Shown piece by piece: positions 10,275-21,534 of a DNA stretch of 64,000 nucleotides. How positions within the stretch are numbered: the first letter of the stretch is position 1; every line of letters begins with the position of its first letter. The stretch is from Toxorhynchites rutilus septentrionalis (taxonomy: Eukaryota > Arthropoda > Insecta > Diptera > Culicidae). A program made the translations under genes and the position numbers. The notes below the pieces were generated by a model. That model ran no database searches. It had not been told where the DNA came from and saw only the letters and a program-made list of their open reading frames with translations. The stretch lies in the NCBI RefSeq assembly GCF_029784135.1, contig NC_073745.1, positions 237,369,664 through 237,433,663 on the forward strand, written 5' to 3'.

Positions 10275-13050
10275 GGTAGAGTGGCATATTCTAAAATGCT
10301 GCGGACAAGAGCACAAAATAATGATTTCAATGCGTAAACGTCAGTGATGAACGATGCGTGTCGACGAATAAATCCTAGGACAGAATATGCCTTGGAAACT
10401 ATAGTTGTGACATGTTCCTTGAACCCCAATTTGGAATCGAAGATTACTCCAAGATCGTGGATGGCATTTACACGTTCAAGAGTTATCGTTCCGATCTTAT
10501 AAGCGTGTCCCAGACTAGCCTGACTCCGAGTAAACGAGATCACCTTACATTTGCTAACGTTCAAACACATTCCATTCTCTTCACTTCATTTGAGTAGCTC
10601 GTCGATATCATCTTGCATGGCAATACAGTCCAGATCTAATGCAATGACCCTGAAGATTTTCAGGTCATCAGCAGAGAGTAATTTATCTGTTGACTATCGA
10701 TGATCTAGGTCGTTGATGAAAAGAATGAAAACTAGGGGTCCAAGCACGCTTCCTTGTGGAACTCCGGAAGGGATATCAAATATAGTAGAGCAATCTGCGC
10801 CAATCTGGACATAACATTTGCGGTCCGATAAGTAGGATTTCAGCCAACTGGTTATCCAATCCGAGAATCCTATGTGCTTCAGTTTAGTTGTGGCAAAAGT
10901 GTGAGGTACCGTGTCAAAAGCCTTTGAGAAGTCCACATAGACTGAATCTACCTGGCGCCGATTCTCCATCGCACGGAATAATTTGTTCACGTAGCACATC
11001 AGATTTGTAGTTGTCGACCGGCGTTCAACGAAACCATGCTGATATTCGGACACAATCGGTTAAGCGGCATTGTATAGGTAGTGGTGAACAAGTGTTTCAA
11101 GCATTTTACCTTAGAAGCAGAGTATGGAAATACATCGGTAGTTCACTACACGATCCAGGCTGCCGGCTTTGTGGATGGGTATCATTCTGGCAGTTCTCCA
11201 CATGGTTGGGAAGACACCATCAGAGATAGAACGATTGTAAATCCGTGTTATTGGCACCACCAACTCACGACTACAGGCCTTAATGATAGATGGAGATAAC
11301 CTGTCTACTCCAGCACCTTTGGACGCATCAAGTTTATTGAGGGCTTGGAGGACCTCTGTAGTCGAAAATTATCTGGCAGGGAGATGAACATCGAACGAAG
11401 GCACGTGTTGAAAATTCTCTAAGAGTGGTATTTGTGTAGACGTGCGAAACACACTTTTAAAGAATTTGGCAAATAAGTTTGCTGCTTCGCATGATGTACT
11501 GGCTGTAGATCCGCAATACTCGACGTTGGATGGTATTCGGTTTTTGTTTTTGATGAAACTCCAAAATGACTTCGGATCTTGCTTCAGTTTGGTCTGTAGT
11601 CTATTAACTTTATTTGTATAGGTAGTGGTGAATTATTATTAACTTATTATTATTAACTTATTATTATTAACTATGCTTTGTAAGTTGAAGCTAGGAGTTC
11701 ATTGTAGCTGCTTTCGTTACGACGCAGAATGCGCCTGTTTTCGTCAGTCCTGTCGTTGAAAAAAATGTTGCGGGCTTTTCTAAGTCTATTTCGTGATTGA
11801 CGCAACTCATTGGTCCAACAAGGTTTCCTGTGATGGATGTTGACTGAACTACGTCGACGGGGAACTATTGCTTTGAAGATGGTATTCAGTGTCTCATAAA
11901 ACAGGGATAAGCTTTCGTGAACTGATAAGCAGTTTTATAGATCCCAATCTCAGTTAATTGACGAGATTTTTTCCTTTAGAAGCTGGACGTCGCATCGTTT
12001 GAAGTAGAAATCCAGGAAATCGACATCCGAGCTAGTGAGCATTGGTGCGTTATACTGTGTGTCAAGTCGTAAAATAAATGGCTCATGGTGGACATCTAAT
12101 TTGAGTAGCGGGATTGGGGGTACTTCTACTTCAACGAGATCTGTTGCATTCAAGAACGCAAGGTCAACGATTCTTCCGTTGGAATTCATTACCGCTTTTA
12201 CTTGTGTCAACCCATTAGTGGAAATTGTTTCAGTAAGCGCTATTTCTTGCTCTGTTGATGAGTTAGAGGGGAGATAGCCATTAATATCTTCATCGAAATA
12301 CCACCTTAGATTAGGAAGATTATAGCCACCTAGAGTCATAACGATGTCGTCATCAGACATCGTGTTACAGATTCTTTGAACAGCATCGCAATGATCGGAT
12401 CGGATCGGGCTTAATGGCAATTAGTACTCCTCCACCTCTTGAAAATTGGCTCGAACTAATACTGCGATCACATCTGAAGATGAAGTAGTCCGACGATAGC
12501 TCGGAATCGGTGATGTCTGAACGTAGCCAAGTCTCTGTCAGCACGAGAACATCATAATCACAACTTGACAGTAGTAATCTTAATTCGGTTGTTTTCGTCC
12601 GCAAACCTCTAACGTTTTGGTAGTATACGGTAAGAAAACGGTCGATGGATTTATGATCGAGATTTGCGACACATGCTGGATCACAGAGCAATTCGTCGGA
12701 AAAAATAGGCTAGGGATAGATTGAGGCTGGATCGGTAAAGGCTCATTTTCATTTGAAAATAAACACTCGTCTGGGATAGCAGGTTGAGAGATCTGATAAT
12801 CGCTCCCGTACACAGGACCCTTATAGTTGATTCCTCGGTGAAAGGCAGGACTGTGACAGAATGACTCAGATCTCTCATTGATTGTTTTTGTGCGCGCTCG
12901 GGACTGGAATAATGCAGATCGACTACAATTGATAGTTTTTTGGAGCCAGATCCACGAATTCTCGAAACTGCAATTTTTTTGGCCAAGACGATCTCTCCAG
13001 GGCTTTTACCTTGAAAGCCGGGTCTAGACCGGCCTTGTAAGAAACCGAGG
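10275..13050 (-). pseudogene. Jockey-type non-LTR retrotransposon relic (endonuclease and RT)
   Basis: Minus strand, 5' to 3' from high to low coordinates. About 12645-12430 encodes an apurinic-like endonuclease start (YYQNVRGLRTKT, DVLVLTETWL, RGGGVLIAI). A frame change and deletion of roughly 60 residues follow, then 12420-11950 (GGYNLPNLRW, where families usually have GDxN; HHEPFILRL). The reverse transcriptase is at 11053-10694 (HGFVERRST, VDFSKAFDTVPH, SGVPQGSVLGPL), its ADD motif is near 10670 (LLSADDLKIF), and the thumb region is at 10570-10280 (ending VRSILEYA). Stops, frame shifts and the Asp-to-Gly change show it is inactive. It is cut at the 3' side by, or joined to, the RTE relic. 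Confidence 0.85.
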
Positions 13051-13273
13051 TCTACGAAGAAGTATCCGCTCCCTTTGGAACCAGTCTCACAGCTTTATTA
13101 TTTTCCGTGACTTCCAGACAGCGACTAACGATTTTAACGACATCATCGTAGGATTGGCCGCCTCGATTCCTTAACATGGTACGAAAAGAATTGTTTAAGT
13201 TCTCCAAATCGCTCAAGACTTTGCTCAACAATTGCCTCCAACGAAAACCATCTCGTTGCTTTGCGTTCAACAT
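12681..13273 (-). pseudogene. Possible ORF1 remains of the Jockey-type relic
   Basis: Upstream of the endonuclease on the minus strand are broken frames: 13273-13052 (LLSKVLSDLENLNNSFRTML, KIVSRCLEVTENNKAVRLV) and 12986-12690 (KKIAVSRIRGSGSKKLSIVV). Position and basic composition fit the end of a LINE ORF1, but no zinc knuckles or other defining motif are visible, so this is inferred from location. Confidence 0.35.
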
Positions 13274-13795
13274 TTTTATAAATCAAGATGCATGCAACAA
13301 TGCAACATGCATAACGATATAACGTACACATTTTCAATGTGTAAAAATTATTTTCGAAATAGATACTGAGAGTTTCATATCAATCTCACAGATTCAACAA
13401 AGATCAATTAGTAGCCAGGGTATATAAGTTCCCGAGTTTCAATTAGAGCATTGTAAATACCATAAAAACAATCTATCTGTGTTTTTTTTAATTTGAATTG
13501 GTGATTATAGTCTCATGTCTGAAACCATAGTTTATATTGAGGACATTCATATGAACTTTATATTTTTGCATTACTCTGCTCTGCTCTGCAATATGGCTTG
13601 AACACTTGTGCTGAAGAATGAAGGTGCAAGCGGTCATTTTATCTGTTCACCCTTAAGGATTGATACAGTTAGAATTTGGAATCACTGTTCATTTATTCAT
13701 TTTATAGCAGCGGTCGAAGTATGCGTATGTCAAATATTTTGACAGCAAACTGTTTGGAAAACCTGTATCTTTCGACAGTGAAAATTCCAGTTGAT
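13274..13795. other. Spacer with a pogo-MITE fragment
   Basis: Contains GATATAACGTACA near 13317, an echo of the 164-564 MITE termini, and otherwise AT-rich sequence. No gene seen. Confidence 0.3.
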
Positions 13796-14820
13796 CCATT
13801 TTGTGTTGAAGAGGTTGTGCAGGATGGGGGCCGAGAGAAGAAATCGCGAAATCGCTGAAAGTGGCTAAATCGACAGTGTACGATGTGCTGGAATGTGAAC
13901 GTGCAACTGTTGTCCCTGTATGTTGTTGCTGTAGTGGAACATACGACCGGAAGTTGAGGCTGAAAATATTGAGATAATTACAAACCCGCCCCCCGGAAAT
14001 TTCAAAATGCGACATCGCCACAAACACAACTCTAACAAAAGTACCATCCAGCGAATCCGTAAGTGACATTATTATCGTAATTTTGAACCAGCAAGCAACC
14101 AAACAGGACGATGAAGCAAAATCTGATGGCCGAAAGACACGCTTGGAAATTGTACAACAAGGTTCTGACGAACTACGAAACATGCATGGTGATAGATGAA
14201 TAAACGTGTGTGAAGATGGATTTTAGACAGCCCCAGGCCTGAAATTCTATAACACCACTGCTAGAGGAGACGTTCCCTACAAATTTAAGTTTGTTTTCGC
14301 TAATACATTTGCCAGGAACTTCTTGATTTGACAATGGATTTGCAGCTGTGGACAGAAAACCATAGTTAACGACACAATGAACTCGAGAATGTATAGTAGA
14401 GTGCCTGGAGAAACGTCCGGTGATGTTTTGGCCAGATCTGGCAAGCTGTCACTGCATTCGAGATATACTTCAGTGGTACCTTGACAATTTTTATACCTGT
14501 CGGAGGTTCAATCCAATGGTTTTTGACCTGCGCCACAATGTGTGACCTTTTATCAAAATGATACTGTAGAAAAGTTTACATATTTATGAATTTGTTTTTT
14601 GTTAGGTCATGTACTTTCCGTACATAGTTGCTTTAAATCGAATTGATTGCCCAGTAAAGTTATGCGAAATTGAATAAGATTGACAGTAAGTGGTAGCCAA
14701 TAAACTAAGGTACCATTTGATTCCAAAAATTTACCATATGGTTGCTTTCCAGTCATAAAAAAAATCAAAATTGCCGTTCGATTTTTCGAACGCTTGGTAT
14801 AAAATGAGTTAAACTCTAAG
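13796..14820 (+). pseudogene. ITmD37E (IS630-Tc1-mariner) transposon relic
   Basis: Pieces in three frames, in family order. A helix-turn-helix part (about 13845-13895, SLKVAKSTVYDVLE) is followed by a second domain (STIQRIRK near 14040). Then comes YNKVLTNYETCMVIDE followed by an in-frame stop and TCVKMDFRQ (about 14140-14230), and SQKTIVNDTMNSRMY-like and ECLEKRPVMFWPDLASCHC near 14345-14460. The order (V/M)IDE...MDFRQ...FWPDLASCH is that of the D37E transposases described in mosquitoes (family knowledge). Stops and frame changes are numerous. The 3' part (about 14515-14810) is repeated at 45380-45690 (AATACTGTAGAAA, GTTGTCCA-like, GGTAAGTAGTAGC-like blocks), which confirms a dispersed family. 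Confidence 0.75.
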
Positions 14821-17151
14821 CAGTACCCAAATTGGCAAGGTTTGATAGATTTTATCTCCTTGCAGAATCGTTTACTACTGTTAATAAATTATGTTATAAG
14901 TTGATATTAATTTAATTTAAAAAAAAAACTAGTATTCCAGTAATCAAACCATATTTTTGATTGTGTATGAATGATGTTAATAAGCTTTTTTGTTATGATG
15001 TATCTCCTGTTAATGAGAAATTATTTATCTTTATATATAAAAGAGAGTTTTTCCCACGTACGTATAACTCATCATCATGGGAGAACGGCTGGTCAGCTGA
15101 TTTTTTTCTAATATCCGGTATTAGGCCGGTTAGTAGATTATTATCCAGTATCCGAGTCGACCGCCGGACCTGCCATTGGAAGCGGCGCTTTCGCGCAGAC
15201 AAACCTGTGTTACACTGATTACTCGGTTAGTTCGAAATATAGGATACGATCCTTTAGCAAGGTCTGACCGAGCTTTAGTGATTAATTTTGGTTTTGAAAC
15301 ATTATTCATTGCAATTCAAAACTATTGCACCACGATCTGATGAAATTTCCACAGTTATAGGTATGTCGGCTTGGACATTCGCAAAATCATAGCTTATATA
15401 CTGTCGCAGACCGTCTTAAGGCGGAATTTTATCTATTCAACATGCTACATGCTACGAGTCAATGGTTCTTGCATATTGGAGTGTCTCTTTTTACGACATA
15501 ATTGGTCTTGTCGAGCAATGTTGGTCTTATCCAATGGCCTGCGGATCGGTGCGGCGTGTGTAGCACGACAATATTGGAGCAACTACGTCATTTATTGACG
15601 ACCAAAATAGATTTTTTGATTTGAATACTTTCAAACATCCACGTTCCACGTCGAGTCCAATCACTGAACTCCACATTGATTGATTACCCTTTGACCCTTT
15701 ACAATTTCCTTTTACTATAAATTGTCTAGTACTTCTACAAAAATTCGTCCCTATAATATGAAATTATTTTCAGACACAATTCTCGTTCAAAATTCAAGCA
15801 TTTGGAAATAACATGTTTCTCCGTTGCATGGAATACATGTTTGATAAAGAGAATACAACAAAATAAAGACAGCTCAAATCGGACCATTCCTTCCTCGGGT
15901 TTAGGGCACACCAATACATTTGGCCTTCCATTTTTGTTCATATAGATAGAAAATATAGGAATGCGTTATCCCGTCTGAAAATCCTTTTCCACTTACGAAC
16001 AAAAATCAACTTCGTTAGCGCCAACATCAAATGGACTAACAACGCTTATTATGATGTGATTTTCGAATATGTGGGAATTCAATTTTCCGATTTTTCTCTC
16101 TACTATATTGAATTTATATAGATATAAGATATGAAAATGCGTTATTTCGCCTGAAAATCCATTTCCACTTACGAACGAAGATCAATTTCGATAGCGCAAA
16201 CATCCAATGGACTAACAACGCTTATTATGACCGACCTTCCTTCAGGATTTTCTGAAATTTTTCCGATTTACATCTCCATTATATTGATCTAAGGCAAGAG
16301 ACGAATACAACAAAATACAGGAGGCTAAAATCGAACCATTCCTTCTTCGGGGTTTCAGCTTACCAACAGATTTTGCTTTACGTTTTTATTTATATAGATT
16401 ATCATTACTCACCACAATAATGGAACAACAGAATGTTTGATCATGAGAACAATAACATCAGAACAGATATGTTGGAGCAGTGAGCGTTGACATACCGCTG
16501 TGTAGTGGCTAAGGTGGAAACAAAATAAAAAATTGCGCAAGTACCCATATCCATTGTTGATCACCATTGACTTGACGCATGTAGCATGTTGAATAGATGG
16601 AATGCCGCCTTTATACCCATGATGTTTTTCCCGCGCCACAATATTTCTACCCGGCAATAAGTTGAATTATATTCTCCCTTTCCGGCTAAAACCATGAATG
16701 TGCAATGTAATAAAATGTACATTCACAACTCTGACCAGATAGATCAGACATGAGAATAACGTGTCTGTAAATAGAACAACGTGGAAATAAACCAACTCAA
16801 TAATATCTAGGTCAATTTAATATCCCAAATCGATATAGAAAGTCTTGGTACCTAAAATACTATAGCAGTGAAACTGATGACGAATATGCGTTCTTTTCCA
16901 TGTGTAACAAAAGCAAAAACACTTCTTAGGACATATTTTCCCCACACTAGAGAGTATGGAACACAACGTTAGCAATCAATTAACATGTTCATTAAAGGGG
17001 ACTGCACAGAAGGGTGGCGCGTAGGATCAGATAACGGTCAATGAACGACTCGCAATGTGTACCTCAGGTAGAATGTGAAGTAGCTTGAAAGGCTTCCCCC
17101 CCCTCCCAGTACAGTATTGAATAAAAGGTGAAATGCGCTTCCGGTACTTAC
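14821..17151. repeat. Dispersed-repeat region without genes
   Basis: About 15600-15690 (ACCAAAATAGATTTTTTGATTTGAA...) matches the family seen at 51005 and, in part, 40620. About 15957-16125 and 16130-16260 are diverged direct repeats of about 175 bp (GAAAATGCGTTAT, TTCCACTTACGAAC, ATGGACTAACAACGCTTATT). The same block recurs at 51400-51530. These tracts are joined by TATA-rich stretches. If the SRRM2-like gene continues to the left, this is its intron. No splice-flanked exon was recognised. Confidence 0.45.
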
Positions 17152-17980
17152 ATTAGCCGTCCGAATTCGTCCTTTGGTAGTTCCATTGTTCCTTGGTTCA
17201 TAAGCTTCGAGCGGTAAAGCTCCACCTTGGCACGAACTTCCTCCTGGCCGAGTCTACAATTAGGTAGTGAATGTTTTGGATTAGTATGAAAGGTTTTATT
17301 GCGTTATTCTGAGAAAAACAATCAGCCGAGATTAAGCCATTACCGGCCAGCAGTTCGAAATTATCAAAAACAAAAATAATTTGTCCGATTTTTCGGATAG
17401 CTGGCCGGTAAGAGTTGATAAAAATGAAAAGCTATATAAATTAATTAAATTGAAGGTAACATTTTATCTCATTACATGTTTTTAAAATTGTAAGTCGCAT
17501 CATAGAACGCACACTAGGAAAATCGGACCAAATAGAGCGTTAATAACAATTGGCAGAAATTTAAACGGAAAGTATTACACGCATTTAACATATTTTTTCA
17601 CATTATTGATTGGCACTACATTCTGTTATGGGCAAATCGTTACGTTCCTGTTTGATTGCGCAAAAAAAAACAAAAACAACACGCATATGTACTTTTGAGA
17701 CTGTCTCATCTCGTTCCCGATCTTCAAAACAAACTCACCCTTGACTCTCGAGCACTTCCTCCAGTTCGGCACATTTCACTTCGATTTTTCGCTTCCGCTC
17801 GTGGTCCAGTATGCCTTGATTGGGCTGCCGGTTCGATTGAGCGTCCAGCTTGGCCAAATCATCCTCGGTGCGATAGTTGACGCTGTCCTTCTTGCCCGGT
17901 CGTACGAAGGCAACATTACGCTGTACGTGTCCATTTGTGCCGGAACCCCGAGGAGTCGTCAAACCGATTCCATTATACAT
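17152..17980 (-). CDS. SRRM2: SRRM2/Cwc21-type spliceosomal protein, first two coding exons (partial)
   Basis: Exon 1 is 17980-17739: ATG, 80 codons plus 2 nt, donor GTGAGT at 17738-17733. Exon 2 is 17253-17152: acceptor TTGTAG, donor GTAAGT at 17151-17146. Joined, they start MYNGIGLTTPRGSGTNGHVQ and continue with VNYRTEDDLAKLD, ILDHERKRKIEVKCAELEE, then QEEVRAKVELYRSKL. The MYNGIGLxTPRGSGTNGxVQRN start and the ILDHERKRxxExxCxELEE helix define the Cwf21 domain, which in yeast Cwc21 and human SRRM2 binds Prp8 in the spliceosome (family knowledge). An in-frame ATG nine codons upstream (18005-18007) could also be used. The RS-rich body expected in animals is not found to the left within the window, so intron 2 would have to exceed 17 kb or hold unseen exons. 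The domain call is firm; the choice between SRRM2 and a short Cwc21 form is open. Confidence 0.88.
17341..17410. repeat. Inverted repeat in intron 1 of the SRRM2-like gene
   Basis: TACCGGCCAGC at 17341-17351 pairs perfectly with GCTGGCCGGTA at 17400-17410. Close to the right arm is a second small hairpin, TCCGATTTTTCGGA. GC-rich arms stand out in AT-rich intron DNA. It could be a tiny MITE or an RNA hairpin in the pre-mRNA. Confidence 0.5.
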
Positions 17981-18673
17981 TTTGCTTCCACTGCGCTCAG
18001 TAAACAAACATCGTCCGAGAAACGTTCAGTCGCCGAAAGTTTTGATTCCAGCTGATATATTTCGTCACCGCTGCTGTCTACACGGGAAAATTTTCAAGTG
18101 CAGTCACAGGAAAATCAATATCACAAACTGATAAACAAAAGTCACTATTTCGCGATGGCGGAACACTCCAATAGGTATCACTTCTCGATTAGGACACTTT
18201 GCCGTACCACCGGCTGGCGAATCCGACCGGAATTGGACGCAAAATGTAGAGAATCGCACAAAAAGTAAAAACAAATTAGCGAGAGCGTGTAAAGCCGCGT
18301 GCATCGGCCATAACGCAGCAGCAACGAATCTCGATTCGTCGATTGCGACGATGAAAAATTGCGAAAGCCATTTGACATTTCATTTCTGATGCAACTGCAT
18401 CAAGGTAGTCCCGACTTTGGAATAAGTGAAGATACACTGAAAAAGAATGTGACTAAATACAGTCGTCAAATGGTCGAAAGGCAACTTTATTGCATTTTTT
18501 TTGTTATTGTGCGTATATTCCCTAATGGGACACGACGGTTCGAAACAGTCGCAAAACGGTCGTAGAAATTGTTGCGTTTGCCTTTCACAGCTAAACATGT
18601 CAAAAATGACAAATCTAATTATCGTTATTGCTAATTACTCGTATTTCGCCAGCATTTTCGATTAATAGCAGCA
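17981..18673 (-). promoter_or_regulatory. Presumed 5' UTR and promoter side of the SRRM2-like gene
   Basis: Upstream of the SRRM2 ATG. Moderately GC-rich up to about 18360, then AT-rich. No TATA box at a convincing position. Nothing coding was recognised on the other strand before 18674. The assignment rests on position alone. Confidence 0.3.
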
Positions 18674-19014
18674 TGGAAAATTCAATTATTGAAAACGTTC
18701 AGCATCGTCAGGCTAACATCAACACAAAATATCATTGTTTGTATGGCTACTACTTCCTAGGATCATCACAATCACAGTTAAGTATAATCTACGAGAATTC
18801 CAAATCAAGCATCAGTTCCTGGATTGTGGAATATGAACGAGAAGCAATAATAACTCGTAGCAAACGTCATGTACTTTTAGAAAGTTTGATGTAGACAAAC
18901 GAACTTGGTTGATAAACCTGAACCAGAAAAATCCTATCTTGTATCTCGACGAAGCTCGCCAACAGTTCATCATGCACTTTGGAGTCTCAATCAGTGCATC
19001 GCCAATTTGTAAAA
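18674..19014 (+). pseudogene. Tc1/IS630-type transposase N-terminal relic, interrupted by mariner
   Basis: From ATG at 18674 the frame encodes MENSIIENVQHRQANINTKY, then YFLGSSQSQLSIIYE and SSISSWIVEYE, a helix-turn-helix pattern. A frame change near 18890 follows, and in the next frame come DVDKRTWLINLNQKNPILYL, DEARQQFIMHFGVSIS and PICKIL, a second helix-turn-helix. The arrangement (KRxWL..n.nPilYLDEa...F...FGvSIS.S.ICkIL) is that of DDE_3/IS630-like transposases common in arthropods. The frame ends at the TA where the mariner sits. The catalytic half could not be recognised on the far side of the mariner. Confidence 0.6.
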
Positions 19015-19016
19015 TA

Positions 19017-20287
19017 TTAGGCTGTCAAAAAAGTCCTGCGGTATTTCCGCGAGGTGTCGTTGTAAGCGCGTAGTTCTAGTTGTATTCATTGTATCGAGTC
19101 ATACTATAGCGTGTTGGAAAGGTATTAATATAGTCCTCGGCAGTGTTTTGTTTGGTTAAGTCGTTCGTGAGTTATAGTGTCGCAAATATGGAGCAACATA
19201 AAGAGAAAATCCGACATACTTTACAGTACTACTATGACAAAGGCAAAAATGCATCTCAAGCTGCCAATAAAATTTGTGCAGTTTATGGACCCGATACAGT
19301 TTCCATTTCCACCGCACAACGATGGTTTCAACGTTTTCGTTCTGGTGTAGAGGTCGTCGAAGATGCGCCACGCTCCGGAAGGCCTGTCGTCGAAAATTGC
19401 GACAAAATCGCTGAATTAGCCGAGAAAGACCGGCATAGTAGCAGCCGTAGCATCGGCCAAGAGTTGAGGATAAGTCATCAAACCGTTATTAACCATTTGA
19501 AGAAGCTTGGATTCACAAAGAAGCTCGATGTATGGGTGCCACACACGTTGACGCAAAAAAACATCTTTGACCGTATCGACGCATGTGAATCGCTGCTGAA
19601 TCGCAACAAAATCGACCCGTTTCTGAAGCGGATGGTGACTGGCGATGAAAAGTGGGTCACTTACGACAACGTGAAGCGCAAACGGTCGTGGTCGAAGCCC
19701 GCTGAAGCGGCTCAGACGGTGGCCAAGCCCTCATTAACGGCCAGGAAGGTTCTGCTGTGTGTTTGGTGGGATTGTCAAGGAATAATCTATTATGAGCTGC
19801 TTCCCTATGGCCAAACACTCAATTCGGACCTGTACTGCCAACAACTGGACCGCTTGAAGGTAGCACTCATGAAGAAGAGGCCATCTTTGATAAACAGAGG
19901 CCGCATTGTCTTCCGTCAGGACAACGCCAGGCCACACACTTCTTTGGTGACGCACCAGAAGCTCCGGGAGCTCGGATGGGAGGTTCTTTAGCATCCGCCG
20001 TATAGTCCGGACCTTGCACCAAGTGACTACCACCTGTTTTTGTCCATCGAGAACGAGCTAGGTAGTCAGAAGTTAGCCACAAAAGATGCCTGTGAAAATT
20101 GGCTATCCGAGTTTTTTGCCAATAAGGAAGCGAGCTTCTATAACAGGGGTATTATGAAGTTGGCATCTCGTTGGGAACAAGTCATCGAACAAAACGGCGC
20201 ATATTTGACTTAAAACAGATGAGTGTAATTTTATGAACAAATGAAAATTCAAAAAAAAAATACCGCAGGACTTTTTTGACAGCCTAA
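19017..20287 (+). mobile_element. Nearly intact mariner transposon
   Basis: Complete element of 1271 bp with perfect 30-bp terminal inverted repeats (TTAGGCTGTCAAAAAAGTCC at 19017 onward; complement ending at 20287). It is flanked by TA at 19015-19016 and 20288-20289, the mariner target duplication. It encodes one transposase with a single stop codon. Perfect TIRs and an otherwise open frame indicate a recent arrival. It interrupts an older transposase relic. Confidence 0.95.
19188..20213 (+). pseudogene. Mariner transposase with one in-frame stop
   Basis: ATG at 19188 (MEQHKEKIRH). The frame is open for 267 codons, meets TAG at 19989-19991 inside the ...LGWEVL-HPPYSPDL motif, and continues open to TAA at 20211. 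The total of about 341 codons is normal for mariner. The N-terminus carries two helix-turn-helix motifs (TAQRWFQRFRSG, RSIGQELRISHQTVINHL) linked by the SGRP motif. Catalytic residues are present: Asp in VTGDEKWVTYDN, Asp in FRQDNARPHTS, and the third Asp in SPDLAPSDYHLF, spaced as D,D34D. The single stop lies between the second and third catalytic Asp, so the encoded protein would be truncated. Everything else looks functional. Confidence 0.93.
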
Positions 20288-20289
20288 TA

Positions 20290-21534
20290 TGTATGTAGAG
20301 ATGCTTGGAGAATACCTCGCCAAACCATTCTTCATATTTCATTAAAGCACACTTGTGCTCTGTCGTCATGTTCCAAAAGTGCATCGCCCTTGTCGAAAAT
20401 CGAACACTTCTCTAATTACATTTTTGTTCAATTTATGTTGTTACCGAGTCTACATTTTTTTTACTGACATCAATTTTGTTATTTTTGCGCGAGTGAAACA
20501 AATCTCAAGTTTCCATTCGGTTCGTGGCAGTTCAACACACACGGGACATTTTTTGATTACTTGGTGCATAATTATTTATCGTCAAATATGGCAGGGTAAC
20601 TCCAAGCGCCTGCCCAGAAATTCGAAGGTAGAAGAATTAGCTTGTAGAATTAATTTCGGAAAAATAAAACAGTCGAGAGTTGCACGCTAACAGGATTGGT
20701 CGGGTTTTAGTTGTATGAAAGAAAGCTAAGGCCGTTCAGGCAACGCTACACATTAAAACATTTATACATTGGGTATCTGTCTTGAATTATTATTGAATTG
20801 CGATTGGATTGTTTTGTTCTTTCCAGACCAACTCATACATGATCTTTTTGAGCAGATATCTGGGCGCGGTTCACTCGCCTGGGTGGAGTACTCTGATTAT
20901 TTGAGGCAAAAATCTCGTAAATCCATGAGAAAATAACTGAGCAATAATTGTAAGTACATTTTGTGTCGTCAATTTCGACCAATCAGAACTGGGTATTTCC
21001 GTTAGAATAGGGGTTGAAATTTTTCAATTGTTCGATAGTTAGTTTCATGACATATATTATTTTATTTAAATTATATATACATATTATATTGTTATGGAGT
21101 GCCGAAATCCATCATGAAATGACTGAGCAATAAGCGTTTGAAATTGGATATTTTTCACGACGCGATCAATTTTCGTTTTTCAATTTATACTCCCAGTATG
21201 TTCCTGATAGACCTAGTAATGCTTCGTCAAAACATATCGAGCCCTATTATAGATATCGAGTCGATGAGAATTTTGCTCGTTAGCTCTATTTTACTATTAT
21301 GAGCATTATAGATACCGAGCAAGTCGATAGCATCGACTGAGTGATAGCTACACTCTGTCCAACTTCCATAAGACCAGATCTTGCCGCTTTGTGTCATTTA
21401 AAAAAACAACGTCTCAATTTATATTCAAATGTATTGGTATTGGTAACTACAATACACTGCATGACTTTCATATATGTGTGAGCAAGCGCTGAGCGTTATG
21501 TTTCCGTTTTTTTCAAGTGTCCTGTTTGTATGTA
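20290..21534. other. Intergenic, nothing firm
   Basis: Possibly the continuation of the older transposase relic interrupted by the mariner, but no motif is readable. No TIR pair or splice-flanked exon seen. Confidence 0.3.

Noticed and set aside
13689..14183. 164-codon minus-strand frame
   Set aside because: Opposite strand of the ITmD37E relic, whose plus-strand pieces show family motifs.
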